From positions 1 to 58,588 of the forward strand of contig NZ_VSRL01000034.1 of NCBI RefSeq assembly GCF_012184385.1: 58,588 nucleotides of DNA, read 5' to 3'. Shown here piece after piece: positions 26,010 through 33,649 of this stretch. A program made the translations under genes and the position numbers. This DNA is from Lentzea indica (GTDB lineage: Bacteria > Actinomycetota > Actinomycetes > Mycobacteriales > Pseudonocardiaceae). A model generated the notes under the pieces. That model searched no databases, was not told the DNA's origin, and was given only the letters and a program-made list of their open reading frames with translations. The stretch's first letter is position 1, and each line of letters begins with the position of its first letter.

Positions 26010-26741
26010 TCACCCGCGCGGCGGAGTCCGGCCGATCAACGCCGCCATCAGCGGCGACGGCGCCGCGCCGAGCTCGCTGTGGATCAACGTCCGGTAGGCG
26101 TCGTACGTGCGGAAGGCGACCACCAGGTTGCCTTCGGCCATGTGCGCCTGGATCAGGGCGCGTTGGGCACTCTCACGCAACGGGTCGGCGCCGACCGCGA
26201 CCAGTGCGGCCTCGACCGCCTCGGCGAACCTGCCTGCGGCGGCCAGGTGCCGGCTGAGGTCTTCGAGGGCGTGCAACACCCGCTGGCGCAGCCGTTCACG
26301 CTCGTGGACCGCCCAGTCGTCGTACCACCCCGGCAGCAGGTCGAGCGCCTCGTCGCACCACGGCATCAGTGCCAGGTCACTCGCTCGCACCTGTCCCTCG
26401 ATGAGTCTTCGGGCCCAGTCGCCGGCGATGTGGGCGTCGACCGCGACGTCTGCTCGCAACGCCACCGAGTTGCTGTCGGCGTCGACGAGGGCGACCCCCG
26501 TGCTCCGCATCCGCCACAGCACGGAACGCAGGTTGCCGGCGGCCCTGCGATCGGACACCGCGGGCCACAACACGCCGGCGGCGACGGTCCGATCGATCCG
26601 CAGCCGCCGCATCGCGACCAGCGCGATCAGCCGTTTGCAGCCCTCTGGCAGATCGGTGCGATCGCCGCCGACCGTGACGAACGGCCCGCCGAACAGGTGC
26701 AGGTAGGGCCGGTCGGTCTCGGTAAGTGGTAACCCGGACAT
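26010..26741 (-). CDS. BTAD-domain transcriptional regulator of the SARP class, eCIS-linked
   Basis: A 243-residue protein with an N-terminal winged-helix region (YLHLFGGPFVTVGG, LPEGCKRLIALVAMRRLRIDR, VLWPAVSDRRAAGNLRSVLWRMR) and a C-terminal bacterial transcriptional activation domain of TPR type (DEALDLLPGWYDDWAVHERERLRQRVLHALEDLSRHLAAAGRF, ALIQAHMAEGNLVVAFRTYDAYRTLIHSELG). There is no NB-ARC or sensor extension. Small SARP-type genes of this kind often sit at the head of actinobacterial eCIS loci. It reads in the same direction as the sheath gene and could be co-transcribed or activate it from the 77-base gap; no operator was recognised. Confidence 0.85.
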   Translation of the reverse strand: MSGLPLTETDRPYLHLFGGPFVTVGGDRTDLPEGCKRLIALVAMRRLRIDRTVAAGVLWPAVSDRRAAGNLRSVLWRMRSTGVALVDADSNSVALRADVAVDAHIAGDWARRLIEGQVRASDLALMPWCDEALDLLPGWYDDWAVHERERLRQRVLHALEDLSRHLAAAGRFAEAVEAALVAVGADPLRESAQRALIQAHMAEGNLVVAFRTYDAYRTLIHSELGAAPSPLMAALIGRTPPRG

Positions 26742-26956
26742 GGCCGCTCCTCCCTCGCACGGTCCGTCGGTGTGCCATGGCAGTTAAGACATCGCTCCGC
26801 TCTGACCGGAAATACAGATGACGCGAGGGAATCACCCGGATGGCCCCTTTCCGGCCACTCCGCTCGGCTGAATGCGGTGATGAGGATCAGTACATGTGAG
26901 GTGCCAGACGTCGACACCGGCGCCCAGGACACCCCAGCACCTGCTTTGCTTTCCGG

Positions 26957-27484
26957 GTGATCCTCATCAGCGCCCGCCTCACGATCCGGCCGTTCCGCGC
27001 CCAGGACGCACAGACGTTGGCGGACTACCGGTCAGACCCCGACGTAGCGCGCTACCAGGGCTGGAGCACGCCGTTCCCGGTCGACGCCGCCGCGCGGATG
27101 ATCGCGGAGATGACCGATCCCGCCGAGCCGGGCTGGTTCCAGTACGCGGTCGACCTCGACGGCACCTTGATCGGCGACATCGGCGTCAACACGCACGAGA
27201 ACCTCATGCAGGCCGACATCGCCTACACGCTCGCCCCGGCGCACCAGGGCCACGGCTACGCCACCGAGGCTGTGCAACGGATGTTGCGGCACCTTTTCAC
27301 CGACCGCGGCCTGCACCGCGTGTCCGCCGAGTGCGACGCCCGCAACGAGCGTTCGGCGAAGCTGTTGGCACGGCTGGGTTTCCGCCAGGAGGGCCACCGC
27401 GTCGAGCACAGCTGGATCAAGGGCGAGTGGACGGACGACCTCCTGTTCGGCCTGCTCGCCAAGGACTTCAGAAGTCCTTCGTAG
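26957..27484 (+). CDS. RimJ/RimL-type GNAT N-acetyltransferase
   Basis: A 175-residue GNAT protein from a GTG at 26957. Family features: start LTIRPFRAQDAQTLADYRSDP with VARYQGW, the strand IGDIGVN, the acetyl-CoA-binding loop APAHQGHGYATEAVQRML (Q/R-x-x-G-x-G/A form), and SAECDARNERSAKLLARLGFRQEGHR near the C-terminus. It probably acetylates a protein N-terminus, amino sugar or small amine; the substrate cannot be read from sequence. It stands alone between the eCIS and the biosynthetic cluster. The 215 bases before it show no recognisable operator or RNA. Confidence 0.88.
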   Translation: MILISARLTIRPFRAQDAQTLADYRSDPDVARYQGWSTPFPVDAAARMIAEMTDPAEPGWFQYAVDLDGTLIGDIGVNTHENLMQADIAYTLAPAHQGHGYATEAVQRMLRHLFTDRGLHRVSAECDARNERSAKLLARLGFRQEGHRVEHSWIKGEWTDDLLFGLLAKDFRSPS

Positions 27485-27538
27485 CAAACAGAACGAGTGG
27501 ACCCGCGCACGAATGCCCAGGTCCACAGTGGATGATCG

Positions 27539-27673
27539 CTATTCCAGTGCCCGCAGAATGTGCGGCTCCGCCTCCGTCTCGGTGCCGAGCAGGTGGCCCG
27601 CCAGGGCCCAGCCCTCGAGATCGGTCATCTGGTGCGGGATCGGCAGTTCGACGTCGGGTACTTCGGGTTCCAT
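27539..27673 (-). CDS. Small acidic peptide encoded directly downstream of the SARP gene
   Basis: A 44-residue open frame starting at the ATG at 27673 with a strong GAGGAGG site eight bases upstream, and beginning 20 bases after the SARP stop. The peptide is acidic (about eleven Glu/Asp, one Arg): it starts MEPEVPDVELPIPHQMTDLE, followed by a short hydrophobic stretch (GWALAGHLLG) and an acidic end (TETEAEPHILRALE). It has no Cys, Ser or Lys, and its only Trp is in the middle. I do not recognise it. Possible roles are a small protein partner of the SARP or a precursor peptide of RiPP type, but no RiPP maturation enzyme is adjacent. The ribosome site and spacing make a real gene likely. Confidence 0.6.
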   Translation of the reverse strand: MEPEVPDVELPIPHQMTDLEGWALAGHLLGTETEAEPHILRALE

Positions 27674-27692
27674 CGCAAACGTTCCTCCTCGG

Positions 27693-28493
27693 TCAGGCCA
27701 CCAGCGCCTGCTCGCGCAGCTCGCCTCGGATGGCGCGGGTGAAGATCCGGTAGGTCGTCTCGGTCGGCTCGACGTCCAGGTCGTGCTGCAGGCGGCGCAG
27801 GCAGATGTCGTACCAGGTCTGCACCTGGCCGAGCTCGCCCTGCTTGCCGTGCACCACCATGAGGGTCTGGTAGAGCTCTTCCTGGTACGGGTCGACCGCG
27901 AGCAGGCGCTGGCACATCCGCACCGCGCCGAGGCGGTCTCCCCTGCGCAACGCGTCGGCGCGCAGGTAGTGCAGGGCCTGCAGGACCAGCGCCTTGCTGC
28001 ACGCGCGCTGCTCGTCGATCCAGTCGCCGGTCTCGGTGGCCAGGAAGTCGCCGGTGCACAGGTCGACCGCGCGGGTGTAGTGCCGCAGCGCGGTGGCGTG
28101 GTCGCCCGTCAGCTCGGCCGCGCGGGCGGTGTCGATCGCGGACGAGAACTCGTCGAGGTCCAGCCACACGTTGTCGGCCTTGAGCATGTAACCGTGGTCG
28201 CGGTTGACGATTTCCACGGTGGGGTGGCCCGAATCGGCCGCGTGCAGCACCTGGCGAACGCCGTGCATGGCGACCTTCAGCGAACTGCCCGTCGGCGACC
28301 ATTCCCTGGCCGGCCAGAGGACCTCGTACAGCTTGTCCCTCGTCACCACCCGCCCGCGGTTCACCAGCAGGTACTGGAAGAGGCTGCGGGCCTTGCCCGC
28401 GCGCCAGCGCTCGACCGGCCGGCCGCACACGTGCACCGAGAAATCGCCGAAGAATCGCGCCGAGACAGCAGCCCCTGTGGTTTCTCGCAGCAT
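27693..28493 (-). CDS. SARP-family pathway regulator
   Basis: A 266-residue regulator with the OmpR-like winged helix (FFGDFSVHVCGRPVERWRAGKARSLFQYLLVNRGRVVTRDKLYEVLWP, with SSLKVAMHGVRQVLH) and a BTAD TPR domain (ATETGDWIDEQRACSKALVLQALHYLRADALRRGDRLGAVRMCQRLLAVDPYQEELYQTLMVVHGKQG). SARPs activate secondary-metabolite operons by binding direct heptamer repeats spaced 11 bp, overlapping or near the -35 region. Repeats of that layout are present upstream of the mbtH and C-PCP operons, so this gene is the prime candidate activator. It is divergent from the UbiA gene, and the 192-base gap between them holds the GGTCGTAG element. Confidence 0.88.
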   Translation of the reverse strand: MLRETTGAAVSARFFGDFSVHVCGRPVERWRAGKARSLFQYLLVNRGRVVTRDKLYEVLWPAREWSPTGSSLKVAMHGVRQVLHAADSGHPTVEIVNRDHGYMLKADNVWLDLDEFSSAIDTARAAELTGDHATALRHYTRAVDLCTGDFLATETGDWIDEQRACSKALVLQALHYLRADALRRGDRLGAVRMCQRLLAVDPYQEELYQTLMVVHGKQGELGQVQTWYDICLRRLQHDLDVEPTETTYRIFTRAIRGELREQALVA

Positions 28494-28596
28494 TGGCGTC
28501 GCCTTTCCTGCCGACCGGAATTCGTGTAGCCGACTTTATGACGCTCGTCACCGCCCCTCAAGTGGGCTTCCCCGGGAACGACGACAATGTGCGGAT

Positions 28597-28627
28597 GGTC
28601 GTAGTGCGGCTACGACCCTGGTCGTAG
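28597..28627. promoter_or_regulatory. Candidate operator: three GGTCGTAG octamers between SARP and UbiA genes
   Basis: GGTCGTAG at 28597-28604, its inverted copy CTACGACC at 28610-28617, and GGTCGTAG again at 28620-28627. The first two form an inverted repeat with a five-base spacer; the first and third are direct repeats 23 bases apart. The element is 59-89 bases before the UbiA ATG and 104-134 bases before the SARP ATG. It could bind a dimeric regulator such as the nearby LuxR-type response regulator, or the SARP itself. Confidence 0.6.
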
Positions 28628-28685
28628 TGGCATTTGCAGAATTCGTACCGCCGCTGAGGAGACCTCGGCTCGATAGGCTCGTCGC

Positions 28686-29594
28686 ATGTACCTGACAGAG
28701 CAGTCCAAGATTAGCAGGCTGGCCGACGCCAGAAACCTGCGTCTGTGCTGGACGGAAGCGCGGCCGGTCGTGCAGGGAATCTTCGCGCTGCGATTCTGCT
28801 GTGGGGCCCTCCTCGCCGAACACCACACAAATGGAGCAGTTTGGCCGAGGGTCGCCACCGTATTGGCGTGCTGGGTCGCCGCCACCTGGGCCATCTATCT
28901 GCTCAACGGCGTCGCGGACGTCGTCGAGGATCGCGAGAACGGTTCGATTCGCCCGATCGCACGCGGGCTTCTCCCGGTGGACCACGCGAAATCCGTGGTC
29001 GTGGCGTTGTCCGCGGCGGCGATCGGCATTGCCGCGCTGATATCACCCGCCGTGTGCCTGCTGGTTGTAATGCACCTCGGGATCGGTATCGCGTACTCGA
29101 CCGGGCCGTGGCCGCTCAAAGGGAACGTACCGGGATTTCTCGGCGCCGTGGTCGCATTGGGCGGCCTGACCTATCTTTCCGGCTGGTACGCCAGCGGTGC
29201 GACCGAGATCGGCGTGCCGCTGCTGTTGTTCGGCGGGGCGATGTCGCTCTGGATGGCATTCGGCGGGGCCACCAAGGACCTTTCCGACACCACCGGGGAT
29301 CGTCTTGCCGGACGGCGCACGCTGCCCGTCGTCCTCGGCGATCGCGCGGCGCGCGTCGTGATGGCGATTGGCGCGAGCGCGGTCGGGTGGGGGTTTCTCC
29401 TCGCCGCTCTCCGATGGGCGCCATCGCTCACGCCGGTCGGCTTCGTGGTGTGCGCGGGTTCGTTCGTGCTGACGGTCGTCGTGTCCAGCAAGGTGAGCTT
29501 GGGAGAGCGCTTCCGCCGCCGCCGTCCGTACCGAGCCTTCATGATTACCCAGTACGCCGCGCATCTAACGCTGCTTGTCTCACTCTTGAAATAA
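28686..29594 (+). CDS. UbiA-family prenyltransferase (integral membrane)
   Basis: A 302-residue polytopic membrane protein with about eight hydrophobic segments. The first Asp-rich motif is N74-x3-D78-x3-D82 (NGVADVVED) and the second is DLSDTTGD near residue 198, the two prenyl-diphosphate/Mg binding sites of UbiA enzymes. Such enzymes attach prenyl chains to aromatic rings or to other acceptors in the membrane. An aromatic acceptor would fit the anthranilate branch nearby, but no prenyl diphosphate synthase is visible in the window, so the link to the cluster is inference. The gene is followed at 104 bases by the two-component pair. Confidence 0.88.
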   Translation: MYLTEQSKISRLADARNLRLCWTEARPVVQGIFALRFCCGALLAEHHTNGAVWPRVATVLACWVAATWAIYLLNGVADVVEDRENGSIRPIARGLLPVDHAKSVVVALSAAAIGIAALISPAVCLLVVMHLGIGIAYSTGPWPLKGNVPGFLGAVVALGGLTYLSGWYASGATEIGVPLLLFGGAMSLWMAFGGATKDLSDTTGDRLAGRRTLPVVLGDRAARVVMAIGASAVGWGFLLAALRWAPSLTPVGFVVCAGSFVLTVVVSSKVSLGERFRRRRPYRAFMITQYAAHLTLLVSLLK

Positions 29595-29697
29595 CAGAAT
29601 GCCGTGTAGTGTTGCGGGCGTCACACTGCGCGCCACAACTGAATGTCACGCACCGTAATAGCGTAGACACGGACCGCTTTTTGGGGGAGGGACGGCG

Positions 29698-30759
29698 GTG
29701 ACCGACGGTCGATTAGGGGGCTTCCGCACCGACGTGCGCCGAGAAGTCGTGGACGCATTTAGCGCCAGGCTTCGCGAGGATCGTAGTCCACTCATAGACT
29801 TTTCTGATGTCCGCGAGCAGTTGGACCGGCAGGTGGGCACCGTGCTCGCGGACGTCGAGGCCGCGATCACCAACTGCCCGGCGGCGCCGCCGCCTCCGCT
29901 GACGACCGAGATCGGTGTCAACCGCGCGGTCCACGCCATCCACCCCGTCGAGTCGGTCAAGGCAGCGACGGCGTTGTTCGACGTCGCCCTGCCGGTGGTG
30001 GTGAACGAGCTGCGCCACCACGGCTGCGACGACGCCGAGCTGATCAAGGCGAGCAAAGCGCTGCACCGGTCGATCATGTTCCGCATCGCGCAGGGTTCCG
30101 TCGCCTACGCGAGCTACCTGCTGAAGAAGGTCACCAGCTCGCACGAGGACGAACGCCACCGCATCGCCCGCGAGCTGCACGACCGTGTCGCGCACTCCGT
30201 CGGCAATGCGCTGCAGCAGCTGCAACTGCATGATGCCTACCTGGCCGACGACCCGGCACGCGCGCAGGCGAAACTCAAGATGGGCCAGGACGTGCTGCGC
30301 GACGCGTTCGACGTCATCCGCCACCTCGCGACCGAGTTGCGCACGTCCGCGGTGGTGGCAGGGGGCCTCCAGGTCGCGCTGTCCGACTACCTCGACGCCC
30401 ACGCGCCGTTCGGCATGGTGCACCACGTGGTGGTGGAGGGCGACGTGCTGCGCCTGCCCGCCGAGGTCGTCGAGGAGCTGTACCTGGTGCTGCGCGAGGC
30501 CGCTCGCAACGCGCTGCTGCACGCCGCCCCGCAACGCGTGGACATCGAGATCGCGGTGGGCGACAACCTGGTGCGGGCGAGCGTCAGCGACGACGGCTGC
30601 GGGTTCGACCTCGACCGGGCGGTGGAGTCGGCCGGCGGCATGGGCCTGGACTCCATGCGGGAACGCGTCGAGCTGCTCGGCGGCACGTTCACCGCGGCCA
30701 GCAGCATCGGCGTGGGCACCACGGTCACGGTGACGCTGCCCTGGCTGGATCCGGTATGA
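29698..30759 (+). CDS. Cytoplasmic sensor histidine kinase (HisKA_3 type)
   Basis: A 353-residue kinase from a GTG at 29698 preceded by a GGGGGAGGG stretch. The dimerisation/phosphoacceptor segment is DERHRIARELHDRVAHSVG with His161. The ATPase part has EELYLVLREAARNALLHAA (N box), DDGCGFD (G1) and GGMGLDSMRERVELLGG (G2). No membrane segment is present; the first 145 residues are a helical, Arg/Asp/Glu-rich input region of unknown ligand. This class pairs with LuxR/NarL response regulators, and the next gene overlaps it (ATGA) and encodes exactly that. Confidence 0.92.
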   Translation: MTDGRLGGFRTDVRREVVDAFSARLREDRSPLIDFSDVREQLDRQVGTVLADVEAAITNCPAAPPPPLTTEIGVNRAVHAIHPVESVKAATALFDVALPVVVNELRHHGCDDAELIKASKALHRSIMFRIAQGSVAYASYLLKKVTSSHEDERHRIARELHDRVAHSVGNALQQLQLHDAYLADDPARAQAKLKMGQDVLRDAFDVIRHLATELRTSAVVAGGLQVALSDYLDAHAPFGMVHHVVVEGDVLRLPAEVVEELYLVLREAARNALLHAAPQRVDIEIAVGDNLVRASVSDDGCGFDLDRAVESAGGMGLDSMRERVELLGGTFTAASSIGVGTTVTVTLPWLDPV

Positions 30760-31400
30760 CGGTGCGCATCGTCCTGGCCGACGACCACACGTTGTTCCGC
30801 GAAGGCCTGCGAGAGCTCCTGTCCACTGACCCGGACTTCCAGGTGGTGGGTGAGGGTTCCAGCGGCGACGAGGCGATCGCGCTGGCTGAAGAGCACCGTC
30901 CCGACGTGCTGCTGCTCGACGTCGAAATGCCAGGCCCCGGTGCCAAGGCGGTGATCCGCGCCCTGCGCACCGCGATGCCCGACATCAACGTGATCATCCT
31001 GACCATGCACGACAGCGCGGGGGTCGTCCGCGACTTGCTGCAGAGCGGTGCCGCGGCCTACCTGGTCAAGAACATCGCGCGCGACCAGCTGGTGGCCGCG
31101 GTGCGCTCGGTGAGCCGCAACCGGGAGAACGTCGTGCTGTCGATCCCGCGGGAGACCATGGATGCGCTGGAACCGCCCGCACAGCAGGCCAGTCCCTTGT
31201 CCGCGCGTGAGCTCGACGTGCTGCGGCTGGTGGCCAAGGCGATGAGCAACGCGCAGATCGCCGCCGCGCTGTTCATCAGCGAGGGCACCGTCAAGCGCCA
31301 TCTGACCAACATCTACGGGAAGCTCGACGCCGTCTCCCGGGTGGACGCCATCAAGAAGGCAGCCGCCGCCAACCTGATCACCGGGCTGGAGCAGGCGTAG
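30756..31400 (+). CDS. NarL/LuxR-family response regulator
   Basis: A 214-residue response regulator. The receiver has D9-D10, the phosphoacceptor D55 (VLLLDVEMPG), Thr near 83 (IILTMHD) and Lys near 105 (YLVKN). The C-terminus is a LuxR helix-turn-helix: LSARELDVLRLVAKAMSNAQIAAALFISEGTVKRHLTNIYGKL. Start overlaps the kinase stop. Its last 23 bases overlap the repaired 3' end of the convergent DAHP synthase gene. It may regulate the UbiA or SARP promoters, which contain the GGTCGTAG inverted repeat, but this is inference. Confidence 0.93.
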   Translation: MTVRIVLADDHTLFREGLRELLSTDPDFQVVGEGSSGDEAIALAEEHRPDVLLLDVEMPGPGAKAVIRALRTAMPDINVIILTMHDSAGVVRDLLQSGAAAYLVKNIARDQLVAAVRSVSRNRENVVLSIPRETMDALEPPAQQASPLSARELDVLRLVAKAMSNAQIAAALFISEGTVKRHLTNIYGKLDAVSRVDAIKKAAAANLITGLEQA

Positions 31401-32411
31401 CGGCGCGCATCGTCCGCCCCGCCGCCGCGCAGGCGTGTCCGAGCCGCTCCATCAACGCCGGCAGCTCCGCCACGGGCAAAGCCTGCGCGCCGTCGCACAA
31501 CGCGGTCGCCGGATCGTGGTGACTCTCCACGATGATCCCGTCCGCACCGACGGCCGCGGCGCCAGCGCCAGCGGCACCACCCGTCCCCTGGCGCCGGCGG
31601 CGTGGCTCGGGTCCACGATGACCGGCAGGTGCGTGCGCTCCTGCAACACCGGTACGGCGGCGACGTCGAGGGTGAACCGGTAGCTCGTCTCGAACGTCCG
31701 GATTCCGCGTTCGCACAACACGACCTGCTCGTTCCCGCCGTCCAGCAGGTACTCGCACGCGAGCAGCAACTCGTCCAGCGTCGCGGACAGCCCTCGCTTC
31801 AGCAGCACCGGCACGCGCGTGCGGCCGGCCTCCCGGAGCAGCGTGTAGTTCTGCATGTTGCGGGCACCGATCTGGATCATGTCGACGGCGGACGCCATGA
31901 TCTCGATGTCGCGCACGTCCACGCACTCGCTGACCACCGGCAGTCCGGTCACCTCCCTCGCCTCGGCGAGCAGGCGCAGGCCGGGCGCCCCCAGACCGTG
32001 GAACGAGTACGGCGACGTCCGCGGCTTGAACGCCCCTGCCCGCAGGGCGTCGGCATCGGCGGCCCGCACCGCGCCGGCGATGGTGAGGAGCTGGCTGCGG
32101 TTCTCCACCGAGCACGGGCCGGCGATGACGGTGAAGTCCGGGCCGCCGATCGAGGCCGCGCCCAGCGACACCGGAGTGCGGTCGGGACGGCCGCGCAGGC
32201 GAGCCGAGCGGGGGTAGGCGGCCGGCAGCTTCGCGATGTCCAGCACGCACGGCTCGTCGGACAGCAGTGCGCGGATCTCGTCGCGGTCGCCGGACAGCGA
32301 CAGCAGCTCAGGAGTGTGCACGCGCAGGCCACTGCCCGCGAACTGCACCAGGTCGATGACGCGGCGCCGGTCCGCGGGCGTGCACGCCTCGCTCAGCATG
32401 ATGACGATCAT
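31378..32411 (-). CDS. DAHP synthase (type I, beta/AroF-like), frameshifted near 31560
   Basis: 3-Deoxy-D-arabino-heptulosonate-7-phosphate synthase, the first shikimate-pathway step (PEP + erythrose 4-phosphate). Repaired length is 344 residues. An N-terminal ferredoxin-like regulatory domain (about residues 1-70) precedes the barrel, which shows VIAGPCSVEN (metal Cys), GAFKPRTSPYSFHG, VVSECVDVRD, IQIGARNMQNY, VLLKRG, NEQVVLCERGIRTFETSYR and VIVDPSHAAG (metal His). The frame breaks near 31560: VPLALA should run into AVGADGIIVESHHDPATALCDGAQAL, restored by one G in GCG(G)CCGCGG. Encoded within a secondary-metabolite locus, it likely boosts chorismate supply for the TrpE/TrpG-like pair. Its ATG overlaps the C-domain gene stop. 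Confidence 0.9.
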
Positions 32412-33583
32412 GTGGTCAGACCCTTCAGTAGGCGGGCGTAGTCCCGCAGCACCCCGTGGGGCGCGCCCTTCGGGTGGTGTGCCTCGATCACGTAGCCGTT
32501 GGCGTCCGGTTTGACGTTCACCACCAACGAGAACTTCGACGTGCGGTACTCGGGCTCGACCGCGGCAGGACCGCTCGTGTCGAACACGAACATCACGTCG
32601 ACCAGCGGCGCGGCCGCCAGGTACTCGGCGGGGAACAGCCGTTCCACCAGGTGTTCGAACGGGACGGTGGCGTGCGCGAACGCCTCGACCGCGGTCGTCC
32701 TGGCGCGGCGCACCAGGTCCGGGACTTCCCCGGAAGTGTTCACGCGCAGCACGAGCCGGTTGACGAAGTAGCCGATCGTGCGTTCGGTGTCGGGAGCGCG
32801 GCCGGACACCGACGTGCCGATCGCGACGTCGTCGCTGCCGATGCGTTCGCCGTGGAGCTTCGCGAACAGCGCGAACATCGTCATGAACGGCGTGGCTTTC
32901 GCCGCTCTGCCCAGCAGCCGCACCTTCTCCGCCACGTCTGCGCCGATCCTGACTCGCTCCACTGTGGACTCACGGGACCTGCCGTTGCGCGGTTCCAGCC
33001 CGGCCAGCCTGCGCCGCCAGTACGCGACCTCCTGTTCCGCGCGTCGCGACGCGAGCCATCCGCGCAGGCGGGCCGCGTGCTGGTGGTGCGGCAAGGACGG
33101 TTCTGGCAGCTCCTCGCCGCGGTACGAGCGGGTGAGCTCGTCCACGAACACGCGCATCGACCAGCCGTCGTTGGCGATGTTGTGGATGTTCACCAGCAGC
33201 AGGTCCTCCGGCAGCAGGCTCACCCGCAGCGGTGCCTCGGAGCCGAGGTGGAACGGGCGTTGGTTGTCCTCCCGCAGGGCCGTCTGCACGTCCGTGCCGA
33301 CGACTTGCAGTCGAGGACGCGGAGCCGGGACCTGCCACAGCGTTCCGTCGTCCCAGTCGTACGCGGACGTGAGGATCTCGTGCCGGTCGAGCACGACGTC
33401 CAGCGCACGCCGCAGCCGGGATTCGTCCACCGGGCCCGGCAGGCGCAACGCCCACGGCCAGCTGTACGCCGGGTCGGCGGGATCGGCCTGGTTGAGCCGC
33501 CAGAAGCGCAGCTGACCCGGCGTCGTCGCCTTTCTGGCGGTCAGCAGGGCGAGCAGTTCGCGGCGTTCTTCGGACAGAGTCAC
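32408..33583 (-). CDS. Freestanding NRPS condensation domain with altered active-site motif
   Basis: A 391-residue condensation-domain protein from a GTG at 33583. Family motifs: TPGQLRFWRLNQADP (C1-like), RLRRALDVVLDRHEIL (C2), VNIHNIANDGWSM at residues 132-144 (C3), GTSVSGRAPDTERTIGYFVNRLVLR (C5) and ATVPFEHLVERLFP (C6/7). The normal catalytic C3 motif is HHxxxDG; here it is H134-N135-I-A-N-D-G, so the second, catalytic His is Asn. It may be inactive, use substrate-assisted chemistry, or catalyse something other than amide formation. It is cotranscribed with DAHP synthase (ATGA overlap) and divergent from the thioesterase/AlkZ pair. Confidence 0.88.
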   Translation of the reverse strand: MTLSEERRELLALLTARKATTPGQLRFWRLNQADPADPAYSWPWALRLPGPVDESRLRRALDVVLDRHEILTSAYDWDDGTLWQVPAPRPRLQVVGTDVQTALREDNQRPFHLGSEAPLRVSLLPEDLLLVNIHNIANDGWSMRVFVDELTRSYRGEELPEPSLPHHQHAARLRGWLASRRAEQEVAYWRRRLAGLEPRNGRSRESTVERVRIGADVAEKVRLLGRAAKATPFMTMFALFAKLHGERIGSDDVAIGTSVSGRAPDTERTIGYFVNRLVLRVNTSGEVPDLVRRARTTAVEAFAHATVPFEHLVERLFPAEYLAAAPLVDVMFVFDTSGPAAVEPEYRTSKFSLVVNVKPDANGYVIEAHHPKGAPHGVLRDYARLLKGLTT

Positions 33584-33615
33584 GCGGACGACGATGGCGG
33601 GCAGCGGTTCGCCGC

Positions 33616-33629
33616 CGGTTACGTAACCG
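33616..33629. promoter_or_regulatory. Palindromic operator CGGTTACGTAACCG, site 1
   Basis: A perfect 14-bp palindrome in the 66-base divergent promoter region between the C-domain gene (start 33583) and the thioesterase gene (start 33650). It lies 20-33 bases before the thioesterase ATG, so a bound protein would overlap the core promoter. An identical core is present at 36315-36330 in the other divergent promoter of the cluster. Confidence 0.7.
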
Positions 33630-33649
33630 CGATCAGCTACACCCGCACG

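Noticed and set aside
22417-26097. Long plus-strand frames opposite the sheath and tube genes (for example 849 residues from 23548)
   Set aside because: The minus strand encodes clear sheath, tube and chaperone proteins; the plus-strand translations have no family features.
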